This document shows, piece by piece, positions 25,925 through 37,859 of a stretch of DNA of 64,000 nt; within the stretch, counting starts at the first letter, position 1; each line of letters starts with the position of its first letter. The stretch is from positions 3,224,001 to 3,288,000 of the forward strand of contig NC_079244.1 of the NCBI RefSeq assembly GCF_028009165.1. Reading direction: 5' to 3'. This DNA is from Akanthomyces muscarius (Eukaryota; Ascomycota; Sordariomycetes; Hypocreales; Cordycipitaceae). Made by a program: the position numbers and the translations under genes. The notes under the pieces were generated by a model. The model saw only the letters and a program-made list of their open reading frames with translations, was not told where the DNA came from and made no database searches.

Positions 25925-26490
25925 GATTGTCCCGCTGGGCAGCGCACCAGGCACTGCAGAACCAAGCGTAGATGGAGATTGATGATGACAGGAAGCCGCC
26001 GGAGCAAGTGTATGGTCGATGATTCAAAGGGCAGAGCAAGAGAAGGCCTCGTTTTTCCGGGGGGCGGCCAACGCAGCAACAAGAAAAAGGCGAATGCGAA
26101 GCAGATGACAAGCTGGAGAGAAGTTGAGGCTGTGCAACGCCCGACGGCCAGCAGCGAGTTGGCAGAGCGAGCAAGTCTCTCCCCCGCTTCCAGGCTGGAG
26201 GGGGGGCTTGGCCAAGCGCTGGCCGAGAGAGGCAGAGGTACCTTTGCACCTTTGGCAGGCTTTGGCTTGGTGGCGGGGGAGCTTACAGCGGCGCAACAGC
26301 GCTAGCTTTTAAGTACCAGCCGGCCCGTAACAGGGCATCCGATAGCGGGCTACAGGGCGTCGACCACCGCTGTAGCTAGGTAGGTACCTTTGGTTTGCTT
26401 GCCACGCTGCGGGCAGAGAGAGTTTGAGGCACGTGATGCAGTGGGACTGGACAGGCGCAAGATTGCCTCTAGACAGCGTGACCGTGACAG

Positions 26491-26520
26491 TTGCCAGCCA
26501 GTGCCAGCCAGTGCCAGCCA
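26491..26520. repeat. 10-bp tandem repeat, three copies
   Basis: Three head-to-tail copies of a 10-mer ending in GCCAGCCA (first copy TTGCCAGCCA, next two GTGCCAGCCA) in the Rsp5 upstream region. Confidence 0.9.
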
Positions 26521-27597
26521 AGCACCTGCAGCAGCCAACGCTGGGCCACTAGCTGTAGCCATCAAACCACTGAAGCCTCCCTGTAGCAGCCACCGCCGCA
26601 CCTCCCCTCGGCCACAGACTGCCGGGTCAGCCTGCAAGCTTACAAGCTGATTACAGCAGCCAACCGCCACTGACCTGCTTGACCTTTCAAAGGCCTGTGT
26701 GCCTGCGCACCAATTGCACCTGGCAAGCCTTAAAAGTGGGCAGCTTAGTTGTAGCACACCTCCGCTATTGCACTGGTAGTACTGAGCGGCTGCCACGCTA
26801 GAAAAACTCCCCGTAGCAAAGAGAGCACAGCGCCCGTCTTCCGCAGCCTCGAAGACGTCAGACTTGCTGTCATGGCTGCACCACGACGACGGGCGCAGCA
26901 AACACGCGGACAACTTCCAAAAGCACCACATCAATAAATAATCAACACGAAATTGTCACGTCCAGTTAGACATGGAGCCATTATTCGCTTTTTTTTTTTC
27001 CTTCCAAAGCCAATCCGCCACCTGCCACAAACATCTCACTCTCTCTCTCTCGCCCAAACCTTGCCGTTTCTGTAACTACCTAACCAGTGATGAGACACAC
27101 GCACTGCGGCAGGGCTGCGCCGAGCAAGCCACGGATAGCGAACCCGCGGTTGTGCTTCGCCCCTTCGCGAGCCTGCCTGTTCATGTCCCTCTTGTAACAA
27201 TTTCAAACCCATCAATAAGCAAAAACAACCCCAAAAAAAAAAATCAGACGGCGCAATGCCCGCGTCCGGTCTCCCGGCACCAACGAGCCACGCCACGCCC
27301 CCCAGTCTAGCTTTCCTCGTAATGGGCTTCTTCTCCGAGCTCTCGTCTCTCCAGAATAGTACCCGCTCAACTTTGAACTAGCGAATTCGGCGAGCTTGCG
27401 CGGCGATGACGGCGTTGACGTACCTCGCTACTGATAACCACCTACATATGCTCTGCGCTGAGCCTGCAGCGCGTGTCGTTGCGTTGTTGAAGGCGCAGAT
27501 TCCAAGCCCTCTTCTCACTTTCTTTACCCCTGGCATTCCGTCCCACCGTTCCCAAGCGCAAGATCTGGGCTTAGCTCTTCTTCGTAGAACCGGGATT

Positions 27598-27622
27598 CAC
27601 ACACACACACACACACACACAC
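27598..27622. repeat. (AC)n microsatellite
   Basis: An uninterrupted CA/AC dinucleotide run of about 25 bp in intergenic DNA. Confidence 0.95.
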
Positions 27623-28322
27623 GCAATCCTTGTCCAAGTCGACCGTCATGTTCCTATTTTCGGATTCATGGCCACCACACGCTGCTCCCCCTGGGCTGCC
27701 TCCAAGCGAACCTGCATGTGCATGCTGCTATTATCGTCTCACGACGCGCCAAGCCACAGTCGCGCGACACAGCGCGAGCGAGCTAGCATGTGTCTGCATG
27801 TGCCGGATCAGACTGTACTGTGGCTGATGTCAAAAAGTTGAAACGATTCTGCTTCTCCTTGCCGAAGCCCGTTCACGATAGACTTGTAGCATAAGACGCA
27901 GTGCGTACAGCCATCTGCCCAGTCCAACAGGCATGCAGTCGAAAATTACAAAATGAACGCATTACGAGCTATTCTTGATATAAAAAGCCTTAAACTCCAG
28001 AAGTAAACCGCCCAATCGACTCTGCCGGTAGAAGCCCTGCAGTCGCCTTCCACAGCTTAGATCCTTGGGCTCTGGGATATCCATATTATTTTTGTCTCGG
28101 TATTTCCCTCACTCTTTATTTCCTTTGCCAAGCAAGTCAAAGCCACTTCACTAAAAAATCAGCCGGCGCCATCTCAAAGCTCTGGACAAGGACGCTGACC
28201 CTGGCACAACAGGAGCCAAAATCACACGCACCTGTCCTTCTTCCTCAGTTTGTACCGCTTTTCACATGCGGCTGTCCCCTAAATCACTCGGCCAAGGAAC
28301 CGGGCATGCCATCTCCTTGCTC

Positions 28323-29117
28323 CTAGTAAGGCGCGTAGCCCCGACCGCGGCCGCGGCCACCACCTCTGTACCCTCCCCGGGGAGGGAAGCCGCCGCCGCG
28401 GCCGAACCCTCCTCTGCCGCCGCGGAAGCCGCCGCGGCCGCGACCACGGCCCATGCCGGGAACGTTGGTGCGCTTCGGCGTCACCTTGATGTTGCGGCCC
28501 TTGAAGACGCTTTCGTTGAGGACGAGGGCCTGCGCGACGAGGCTGGGTTCCGTGAATTCGACGTAGGCATATCTGCAACCGCGCGATTAGCACAAAGGCA
28601 TTCTGGGAGAGCGGGGAGCAGAAGCGCGATCTTTGCAACTGCGGAATATGTGATACACTTACCCCTTTGGCTGTCCAGAGAACTTGTCCAGGAGTATCGT
28701 CACTCGGTTGATGGAACCGCAGCTCTGGAAATGCGCCTGAATCTCTTCGGGCGACGCGGAGTAGTCGACGTTGCCGACAAAGATGCTGCGCGAGTCCACA
28801 GACTCCTTGTCGTCGGCGAGGCCGGCCGACTGCTGCTCCAGGCTGGCTTGCATCTCCCGGAGCTTGTTTGCCTCCTCTTCCATCTCAGCTACGCGACGCT
28901 TCATGGCCGAAATTTCTTCCTATCCGAAATGAAACGGGCAGCGTAAGCAATACTGATCTTTTTTTTTTTTTTGTCTCGCTCGTTCCCTTCCCTGGGGCAC
29001 CATTTATACACCGCAGAGACACCCGTAGCTCACCTCCTCTGTTCCCGCCATCTCGCCGTCTTGTTCGTGCTCAGCGGCCGGGATCGGCTCCTCTGGCTTG
29101 GTGGTTGTCTCCGACAT
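28323..29117 (-). CDS. pab2: Nuclear poly(A)-binding protein Pab2 (PABPN1 homologue)
   Basis: Minus-strand exons are 29034-29117, 28663-28919 and 28323-28572, giving 196 aa. Pab2/PABPN1 binds poly(A) tails in the nucleus and links them to polyadenylation control and exosome decay. An acidic N-terminus ([14 protein letters not shown]) is followed by a coiled-coil ([19 protein letters not shown]) and a single RRM. RNP2 is [13 protein letters not shown], and RNP1 is GQPKGYAYVEF, spliced at the Gly. The C-terminus is an RG/RGG-rich tail ending RGRGYAPY, typical for arginine methylation. The order coiled-coil, RRM, RGG tail and the small size are diagnostic of this family. Confidence 0.93.
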
Positions 29118-30848
29118 GGTTGTTTCGCGAAGGGGGTTCCGTAAGTCGGCGGTAATGAAAAGTATTCCTCTGCTCGAAAAATCAGACCCTATAAGTGGTA
29201 AGTATGCGTCCTGAAAGCTGATTGTACCGCCGGCGACTCGCTGTCCTGATTGCGACGCGCGCTTGGCTGGAAAACGTAGTACGGGCGTGAAGCTGGGTGT
29301 GGCAAACAAGGCTTCCCCGGCCCGTGGGTTGGCAAGGCAAAGAATAGGAATGACGGGGCAAGTTCTTACTGAAATCCTCTTCTCTCAAACACAACGACAG
29401 GCGCTCCTTCGACGTTTCTGACAATGTAGAAAAAAAGGTGATGAGGGATGTAAACCTGAGTCGCAATCACGGCCGCATCGCGAAATAGACAGTGTGGGGA
29501 GCCGAAGTTTGGCCGGTCAATAAAGTAGAAGGCGACTACGTGCACTGATCAGTGATTGGCCATGACTGTGGCAAAGTGAATACTTGATCAATCACAGAGT
29601 TGAGTACGCCCCTCAGGTTGCAACTGTTTGTTTAAGAGATGTAGTGTTTCTTTTGTGGCATTGCAATGGCGGGCGTTGGGCAGTTCTTTGACTGCCATGT
29701 CGGACGCCTGTAAGTAGGTAGCCGGTGGAGTGACGCGCTTGCTTGGACTTGCCCCGTGATACGCTACCCTCAGCTCGAATAGAAAATCCAAAATTAGAAA
29801 CCGGTACATTCTATGAAACACCTATATCCTCTTTCGTTGTCGTTATTTTATTTTTGCTGTGATTTTTGCTGTGAGATAAAATGTAGCAGCTGCATGGCAT
29901 TGTCACGGCGTGCGCTCCTCTCTGTGCTAATCGGTACCTAGCTCGTATCTCCACTGTCGCCGTCGCCTTCGCCAAAACAGCCCTTTCTTCGATGCTCATG
30001 ATTGTATACCTATACGAGATGAGCTGCGGGTACATCACTGAACTTATGAATCAGTGAAGAAAAGCACAATGATGCAGTGTTTGTCTATGCTGCAGTATCA
30101 AAGGTCTTAGACAGGTACCCGCATTGAAGCTTTGTGTACTACCGCGTGGCTGCACCTGCGAATGGGTTTTCTTGACTTTTGAACAGAATTACACAAGAAA
30201 GGGCAATTCATTTACAAGCGGCCGACCGGAGTATCGCGGTTCCTCATCATACAGTGTTACTGATAAGTTGTTCGCAACCACTGGCAGGCTTCTCCGGGCC
30301 GGCTGCTGCGACCTTGGCGGGGCCGGCGTCAGCGTGCTATTTCCAACGGCCGGCGAAGATACTGTAATGAGCCGACTGAAGAGCATTCCAACAGAGGTAA
30401 GATAGCTCAGCGGGAAAGCTTCACCGCTACTATTTCCTGCATTCTGCGCCGGCGAAGGAATTACTGCCGTGTACCACTAATGGTGTCTAAGCTCCTCTCG
30501 CTTGCATTGTTACTTCCGTCACGTGTAAGTGCCGGGCCGCCCAGAGGCGGGGGACCGCCGCGGCAAGTAGTGCCACCATCGACAAACAGACGCAGAGCAC
30601 ACGCCAAAAAAACTAAACTTTTGTTGCGCGTTTCACATATATACTTGTCGCTGCCTACTGACGATCGCTCGCCCAGTCTGTGTGCTATTCTCTCAGTTTT
30701 CTTTCTTCTCCACAGTTCCCCAGGAATCTTAGCACACAAGCAACAAGCTTCCGTTTGCTTGCTTCTTCCCATTGTATCCTCCACACCACACCGCACCCCG
30801 CGCACGAGCGCGAAACCTCACCCCGAACAAAAGCACACAAAACTCTCA
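29118..30848. other. Intergenic, divergent promoter region
   Basis: About 1.7 kb between Pab2 (minus) and the proton channel (plus). The channel's frame is open from an ATG at 30480, but the composition of 30480-30848 looks like 5' UTR. No other gene was seen. Confidence 0.5.
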
Positions 30849-31656
30849 ATGGCCGAACAGCAATCCGCGGCGGCGGCATCAGCCCCTCTGCTCGGCAGCG
30901 CGCGGAACCACCCTACCGCAGATGCAGGGACGTATCACGACAGCCGTGATGGCGGCCACACCCACGACAACTACTACGACAACGACGACGGCTACAACAT
31001 GGAGGATGAGGGCGTCTCGACATGGCGCCGCGCCTGCGCCCGCGCCTTGGCCTCGCGCCGCAAGCACTTTCTCGTCATGGGCGTCGTCGCACTCGACGTC
31101 GCGACGCTGCTGGCCAACATCTTTATCCAGCTCATCGCCTGCGAGACGCACCAGGCCGACGAGCCGTGGGTCGTGACGGTGACGACGACGCTCGAGGTGG
31201 TGGGCTTGGTATTTAGCACTGCCTTTATGCTTGAACTGCTGGCGTGCATATACGCCTTTGGATGGAGGTACAAACTTCCCGTTGCATTTACCGGAGGGGC
31301 TATTTGTTCTCTCTCTCTCTTTGTACAAGGTCCTCACTGACATTGCTCACCCCACCCTCAGATACCTCTCGTCCAGGTTTCACCTTTTCGACTCCGCCAT
31401 CATCGTCCTCAGCTTCCTGGTTGATATTAGCCTGCGCGGCCCAGCCGAGTCCATTGGCTCCCTGCTCGTCGTCTTGCGTCTGTGGAGGCTCGCCAAAATT
31501 TCCGAGGAGGTCGTCCTGGGCGCGACGGAGCGCATGGAGATGCTTGAGCACCACATTGACGACATCGAGGCCGAGAACAAGCATCTCCGCGCCGCGGTAG
31601 CCAAGGCCCAAGATCAAAGCCGTGAGACAAGGGCACGGCATTCCTCTGTAAACTGA
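30849..31656 (+). CDS. Voltage-gated proton channel (fungal Hv1)
   Basis: Exons are 30849-31267 and 31362-31656, giving 237 aa. It is a lone voltage-sensor domain without a pore, the Hv1 architecture. S1 has the selectivity Asp in GVVALDVATLLANIF. S2 has the charge-transfer Phe and Glu (FSTAFMLELLACIYAFGWRY). S3 has two Asp residues (FDSAIIVLSFLVDISL). S4 carries the Hv1 signature RLWRLAKI. A C-terminal coiled-coil (MEMLEHHIDDIEAENKHLRAAV) fits dimerisation. Compared with animal Hv1, the third gating Arg is Lys and the following Asn position is Glu. Functional Hv channels are known from several fungi. The channel should extrude protons on depolarisation or alkaline shift. The cytoplasmic N-terminus is acidic and disordered. 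An in-frame ATG at 30480 would add 123 unlikely residues. Confidence 0.92.
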
Positions 31657-32246
31657 CCATGTCAAGGTCAGCTGTATCGTTTAATATTCAACCCAGCGAA
31701 TCTGCCGGGAAAGGATAAGGTTCTGTTATTTTATGATGTACGAGTATACGAATCTGTTTTATGGCTTTTGGCCATTTTTCAGGGCAAAATTAAGCACAGT
31801 TGACAGTGCATGTTTAACACGTTAAATATCGTTCATTTCTATAAGGTATACCGTCCATGCCCTTGCTCGTAGTGCGCCGTAGAGATCGTCAGCTCCGTCA
31901 TTTCATCTTCCTTCATTTCGTCGCTTTAAACACAAAATAGAAGAGATCATTTCCATGACGCGAAAACCTCAAATTCCCGGTACCGATGTATATAAAAAAA
32001 AACTCCGCTTATATGCCAGATGCTCGGGTATTTCCCTTTCCGGTAGAGTACTCCATGAGCGATGCGTATTCGTGATCTAAAAAAAGGTGTTTGGCGCGAA
32101 TGTTTGCAAGCCCCCGGCATGTACAGATGCCGCTGTTGTCATTTCTCCAGTCCTTTACAGACTATATGTTCAATAGATGTACTTGAATCGGACGTGTTTG
32201 TTGGTGCTGTTGGTGTTGTTGCTGCTGGTTGTGTTTTCAGCCACTT
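31657..32246. other. Intergenic, between convergent genes
   Basis: About 590 bp of mostly 3' UTR-like, AT-rich sequence. No gene was seen. Confidence 0.6.
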
Positions 32247-32975
32247 TCAAGCGTGTCGACCGCGTTTACCGCCGGGGTTCATCGGATCCTTGCCGCCAAA
32301 GCACCCGCCGAAAAAGTCGTCAAAGTTGATGCGGCGCTTTGAGCCAGCCCCTCGTCCCAGGTGTCCGGATGCGCGCAAAGGACGGCCCGTTGCTGGTCCG
32401 TTGAGTCGGGCCTTGGTCGCTCGTGGTGGAAACGCGGGTGTATCGTGAGATCGAGAGTCGGATAGATCGAGCGTGGCAATGTTGGGGTACGGATGTGCGG
32501 ACTGAAACGTGAAGCTATCCTGCGAAGGGACGACAAAGTGTGTTGGTTCGTCGTTTCGCGGCTGGCTGGTCGGCGCGGGTGAATCGGATTTGATCTGCGT
32601 GGCTATTTGCTGGGGTTCGGTGCTCGTCCGCGTCATCTCGGGCGAGGCCGTTCGCTCCGCTGCCTTTTCCGTCTCGTCCTCGCTTTCGGTGCTCGGCAGT
32701 GTGCTGTCGCGGCCGTCAAGCCTCTCGGTGGCCCATCGTCGTACCCCCCACCCTTCGCCGTCGCAGAGCCCCATGTTCTCCTTGTCAAGGAAGCTTAGCA
32801 AGTCCTCAAGGCAGTCTTGGTAGCCGTCTGAGCGGGCCCTGGTCTCGGCGAGCGCGGATGTCTTGTATAGCTTGGTGACAGAGAGCGCAGCAGCCTTGAA
32901 AACGTCGAGGAGCTGCTCGGGAGTCTCGATCCCCGTGGCCTGCTTGCTGCTGCCAGCCGTCCTGGAGGAGTCCAT
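32247..32975 (-). CDS. HAPSTR1/C16orf72-like protein (stress-response regulator family)
   Basis: Intronless, 242 aa from the ATG at 32975. The frame is open 25 codons further to an upstream ATG at 33050. Residues 18-75 carry the only conserved block, with LLDVFKAAALSVTKLYKTS, then ARSDGYQDCLEDLLSFLDKE and EGWGVRRWATERL. This resembles the N-terminal FQ-x-AAxAVTxLYK / GYQ helical core of metazoan HAPSTR1 (C16orf72), a partner of the HUWE1 ubiquitin ligase in stress signalling. The remaining two thirds are Ser/Thr/Pro-rich and probably disordered. A conserved C-terminal patch RRINFDDFFGGCFGG is typical of the fungal group. The homology is inferred from motif resemblance, and the role in this fungus is unknown. 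Confidence 0.7.
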   Translation of the reverse strand: MDSSRTAGSSKQATGIETPEQLLDVFKAAALSVTKLYKTSALAETRARSDGYQDCLEDLLSFLDKENMGLCDGEGWGVRRWATERLDGRDSTLPSTESEDETEKAAERTASPEMTRTSTEPQQIATQIKSDSPAPTSQPRNDEPTHFVVPSQDSFTFQSAHPYPNIATLDLSDSRSHDTPAFPPRATKARLNGPATGRPLRASGHLGRGAGSKRRINFDDFFGGCFGGKDPMNPGGKRGRHA

Positions 32976-34272
32976 GTTTGCGTCCGTTTTCGTTTTCGGT
33001 TTGTTTAGCTGCAGCGTTTCACAGCGCGTGCTACGTATAGGTAATTCCACGACAGCGATACGCGAGCCTGTGGAATGTTGGTGTGGTCGTGCAAAGCAAG
33101 AGCCTGATGCCCCGCCTGATGCCTGGTCGGCACTGAATCCGGAAATTCGAGCAAAAAATACGGCGAAATATCAAGAGACGCCGGTGCAAGTTTGGGCGCG
33201 GAGTACTAGCCCCTACAGCGAGTGAGAAGCCTGTACGTGTCGGTGTTTCGGTGATCTTGGCCGAGGGTCAATGTTACGGGTGACTTTCTTACGGCCCAGG
33301 CTACGTCGAGGAAAAGTCGCAGCGGCCTGGGGTGGAGGCGTTCGCCTGACCGTCACACGTGACGGCTGCCGTGTGTGGTCCGTGCAAGAGCCGCAAAGAG
33401 GGTTTTTGACTGGAAATAGATACTTTAGAGGCAAGTTAGAGTTTCGAGGTAGAGAGACTCATCCAGCAAGCCATTCAACGGCTCAACATTCACTCTTCGC
33501 CCAGCCAGTTGGGTAGAATAGAAAAATTGAGTTTATGTGTAGGGTAAGGGGATAACGGGCTTGGTGGGGTGCCTGTTGGAGAGGGACAGCTGAGGTAATA
33601 GAGGTGTCCAAAGAACAAAGCGCCGGCATGGATAACGGCGTGCGGACACGTTAGAGACAAGAAATTCACTAAAGAAAAGGAACAACTTGGATCTGGAAAT
33701 ATCCTTAGGCAAAAAATAATACTGTTTGTACTGCTGTTTTGCCGTATCGAGACTTGTAAGCCATGCAGTGCCATGGTAGACGCGCTGTGGATACAGGGCA
33801 AAGGGCTCTCAGACGCAAATCTGGTGGTATCGGACTTTTTTTTATCCATGTCTTGCTAGGCGGCACTTATTTACGTTACTGCCAGCTGGTATCCGTAGGT
33901 GCGTGGTGCTTGGGCAGACCCAGTAAGGTAGGTACGTACCTTTTTGGCAGGCATGCTTCCTCTCCACTGTCCTGCCTGTCTGTCCGCCCGCCCAGCCCGG
34001 CGCGCGCTAGACCCAGACTGCGCCGGCTCTTGGGATGTGCAACTCGAGATCCCACTTAGACTCCTGGCAAAAACTACCTTTGCCACGGGATACCACAGCT
34101 TATTGCAATTCCACGCAACTATCCCTTGCGACATCGCGTTTCCATCACCTCTCTCCATCCATATTGAATCTACTCTATTTCACCCCCGATACAGCTGGTC
34201 GAGGTGTCTTATTGGACGCGTCCAGAGACGCCCTGTCGCGTATAGAGGTCTGCCCGAAAATCGCTTGCCATC
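32976..34272. other. Intergenic, divergent promoter region
   Basis: About 1.3 kb between the HAPSTR1-like gene and the ISWI gene. It includes the overlapping TAGGTAGGTACGTACC-type motif near 33925. No gene was supported. Confidence 0.5.
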
Positions 34273-37200
34273 ATGGCGCCGATGCTCCAAGGTGACGCCG
34301 TCGACACCGACGCGTCAATGTCGGATGCGCCCGCTCATCGCAATGCCGAGCGAATGGTTCGTTCTACCAATTCATGCAGAAAACGTGTTTTCCCGCCGCT
34401 GACAGCTCCGCAGGATGTCGACGAGACGCCCGACTACACTGATTCCGATACCAACCCCAACACCACAGCTAGCAGCGTAGCTGGCGAGCCCGTCGGCGAT
34501 GGTAGGAAGCGCAGATCGGAGGCTACAGCTCTGCGCCGTAGCATCTTTGGCAAGAAGCATGATCGCCTGGGCGAGTCAAAAGTAGGCAGCGATAGCGTTT
34601 GCGACCAACTTCGCATTCACCTCATCATAGACATGCCATTGATTCTAACTCTCAATGCAGGAAGATGACACCATCAGACGCTTCAGATACCTTCTAGGCC
34701 TTACCGATCTCTTTCGCCATTTTATCGAGACGAACCCCAACCCCAAGATTCGCGAAATCATGGCAGAAATCGACCGACAAAACGAGGAAGCTATCCGCGG
34801 AAAGAAGTCTGGCCCCAGACAAGGTGGCGCTACCAGCGAGAGAAGACGCCGTACGGAAGCTGAAGAAGATGCCGAGCTCCTCAAGGATGAGAAGCATGGA
34901 GGCTCTGCTGAGACCGTCTTTCGCGACTCCCCTGGCTTTATCCAGGGCCAGATGCGCGACTACCAGGTTGCTGGCCTGAACTGGCTCATCTCATTGCACG
35001 AGAACGGTATCTCTGGTATTCTGGCTGACGAAATGGGTCTTGGCAAGACACTGCAAACAATCTCTTTCCTGGGCTATCTTCGTCACATTGTCGACATTAC
35101 TGGCCCGCACCTGGTCATTGTGCCCAAGTCTACCCTCGACAATTGGAAGCGAGAATTCTCCCGGTGGACACCCGAGGTCAATGTCCTTGTTCTACAGGGT
35201 GCCAAAGAAGAGCGCCACGAGCTCATCAACGACCGCCTAGTCGACGAGAAGTTTGACGTCTGTATTACGAGTTACGAAATGGTGCTGCGCGAAAAATCCC
35301 ATCTCAAAAAGTTTGCATGGGAGTACATCATAATCGACGAGGTGAGCCAAGAACAGAGGGAGATGATTCCGCTGCAATGCTAACAATCGTCACAGGCCCA
35401 TCGTATCAAAAACGAAGAATCCTCCCTATCACAAGTTATTCGACTATTTTCCTCGCGAAACCGACTCCTCATTACTGGTACACCCCTGCAGAACAACTTG
35501 CATGAACTGTGGGCGCTGCTCAACTTCCTTCTGCCCGACGTCTTTGGTGACTCTGAAGCCTTTGACCAATGGTTCTCCGGTGAGGACCGTGACCAAGACA
35601 CCGTCGTCCAACAGCTGCATCGCGTCCTTCGGCCGTTCCTGCTCCGACGTGTCAAGAGTGATGTCGAGAAGAGTCTCCTTCCGAAGAAGGAAGTCAACCT
35701 CTACCTTGGCATGTCTGATATGCAGATCAAGTGGTACCAAAAGATTCTCGAGAAGGATATCGACGCCGTCAATGGCGCCGGTGGCAAACGTGAATCCAAG
35801 ACGAGGTTGCTCAACATTGTTATGCAGCTGCGAAAGTGCTGCAACCATCCGTATCTCTTTGAAGGTGCCGAGCCCGGTCCTCCTTACACCACCGACGAGC
35901 ACTTGGTCTATAACGCCGGGAAAATGAAAGTTTTAGACAGACTTCTGAAGCGTCTTCAGGGCGAGGGCAGCAGAGTTCTCATCTTTTCTCAGATGAGCAG
36001 ATTGCTGGATATCCTCGAAGACTACTGTGTATTCAGAGATTACAAATACTGCCGTATCGACGGTAGTACTGCCCACGAAGACCGTATTGCTGCCATTGAC
36101 GAGTACAACAAGCCCGGCTCCGAAAAATTCGTTTTCCTGCTCACTACGAGAGCCGGTGGCCTTGGTATCAACCTCACGAGCGCCGATATCGTCATTCTGT
36201 ACGATAGTGATTGGAACCCTCAAGCTGATCTGCAAGCTATGGATCGTGCGCATCGTATTGGTCAGACAAAGCAGGTGGTCGTTTATCGATTCGTAACAGA
36301 CAACGCCATCGAAGAAAAGGTTTTGGAACGAGCAGCACAGAAACTTCGCCTCGATCAGCTCGTCATTCAGCAAGGTCGTGCACAGCAGGGTGCCAAGGCT
36401 GCAGCCAACAAGGATGAGCTGTTGTCCATGATTCAGCATGGTGCAGAGACAGTCTTCCAAGCCAAGGGCTCAAACACTGGCAGTACCGACGATCTTAACG
36501 ACGATGACATTGATGCTATTCTTAACCAGGGCGCGTCCCGTACTAAACAACTCAATGCCAAGTACGAGAAGCTTGGTCTCGACGATCTGCAGAAGTTCTC
36601 TTCAGAGTCGGCTTACGAATGGAATGGTGAGAACTTTGCGAACACGAAGAAGGACATTGGCATGACATGGATCAACCCAGCAAAACGAGAGAGAAAGGAG
36701 CAGTCGTACTCTATGGACAAATATTTCCGACAGGCCATGTATCCCAATCCCAAGAATGATGGTAAACCCAAGGCTCCCAGAGCGCCTAAACAGATTCCGG
36801 TCCACGATTACCAGTTCTACCCTGCCAGGCTTCAAGAGCTTCAGGAGCGCGAAACGGCCTATTATAGAAAAGAAATCGGCTACAAGGTCGTGCTGCCCGA
36901 TGGCGAGGAAGAGACACTTTCCGATCGCGAGGCTGAGCGCGCATTAGATCAGCAAGAAATTGACAATGCCACACCTCTGACCGAGGAAGAACGCGAGGAG
37001 AAAGAAGAGCTATCAACGCAAGGCTTTGGAAACTGGAGCAAGCGAGACTTTCAGCAGTTTATCAACGGCTCCGGCAAGTTTGGTCGCAATGACTACCATG
37101 GCATCGCCACAGAAATCGGCAGCAAGACAGCCCCGGAAATTAAGGAATACGCCAAGGTGTTTTGGCAGCGATACACGGAAATTGCCGACTACAGCAAGCA

Positions 37201-37859
37201 CATCAAAGTCATTGAGGACGGTGAGGAGCGCACGCGCCGTATCGAGCAGCAGCGCAAGCTCCTGCGGAAGAAGATGCAGCAGTATCGCGTACCGCTGCAG
37301 CAGCTCAAGATCAACTACTCGGTGTCGACGACCAACAAGAAGGTGTACACAGAGGAGGAGGACCGCTTCCTGCTGGTGCTGCTGGATAAGTACGGCATCG
37401 ACTCGGACGGCCTGTACGAGAAGATGCGCGACGACATTCGCGAGTCGCCGCTGTTTCGCTTTGACTGGTTCTTCCTCAGCCGCACACCCGTGGAGCTGTC
37501 GCGTCGCTGCACGACGCTGATTACGACGATTGTCAAGGAGTTTGAGGACGCCCCCGGGGGGCGCAACGGTGCCAACAGCAAGGCCAAGCGCGAGCCGGAG
37601 GACGAGAATGACGAGGATAGCGTGCTGGGCATGCCTGCGAAGAAGAAGTCCAAGAATGGCGTCAAGGTATGCATTGCTCTCCTCTTTGGCCCCATGGGAA
37701 GAAACTAGAAACTAATACCCGAGGTAGAACAAGGCACTCGATAATGTCAAGTCCAAGTCTGGCAAGGGCAGCAAGGGCAGCTCTGCCGCGCCATCTCGCG
37801 CATCCAGCGTAGCGTCTACCAATTCCAACGCTGGCAAGAAGAAGAAGTCGAAGAAATAA
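34273..37859 (+). CDS. ISWI-family chromatin-remodelling ATPase
   Basis: Exons are 34273-34356, 34414-34581, 34661-35341, 35396-37666 and 37728-37859, giving 1,111 aa. ISWI ATPases slide and space nucleosomes. The N-terminal region includes [19 protein letters not shown] and the AutoN/NegC-type area. The SNF2 ATPase follows with Walker A in [19 protein letters not shown], the DEAH box split over the intron (IIIDE/AHRIKNE), and SNF2 motifs [20 protein letters not shown] and [16 protein letters not shown]. The C-terminal HAND, SANT ([20 protein letters not shown]) and SLIDE ([32 protein letters not shown]) modules distinguish ISWI from other SNF2 classes. The first intron is 57 bp, a multiple of three and readable, so retention would insert 19 residues. 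A lysine-rich tail (GKKKKSKK) ends the protein. I cannot decide Isw1 versus Isw2. Confidence 0.95.

Larger units (their letters stand above)
25925..28322. other. Long intergenic region with simple repeats
   Basis: About 2.4 kb: upstream of Rsp5 on one side and downstream of the Pab2 gene on the other. It contains the 10-bp tandem repeat at 26491 and an AC microsatellite at 27598. Open frames here lack conserved features, and I see no supported gene. Confidence 0.55.

Noticed and set aside
30390..30470. tRNA D-arm-like sequence TAGCTCAGCGGGAAAGC
   Set aside because: No T-arm or acceptor pairing follows, so it is a chance resemblance.
30480..30848. In-frame N-terminal extension of the Hv1 channel beginning MVSKLLSLALLL
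   Set aside because: The composition is UTR-like, Hv1 proteins have short N-termini, and the ATG at 30849 gives a normal length. The extension cannot be fully excluded.
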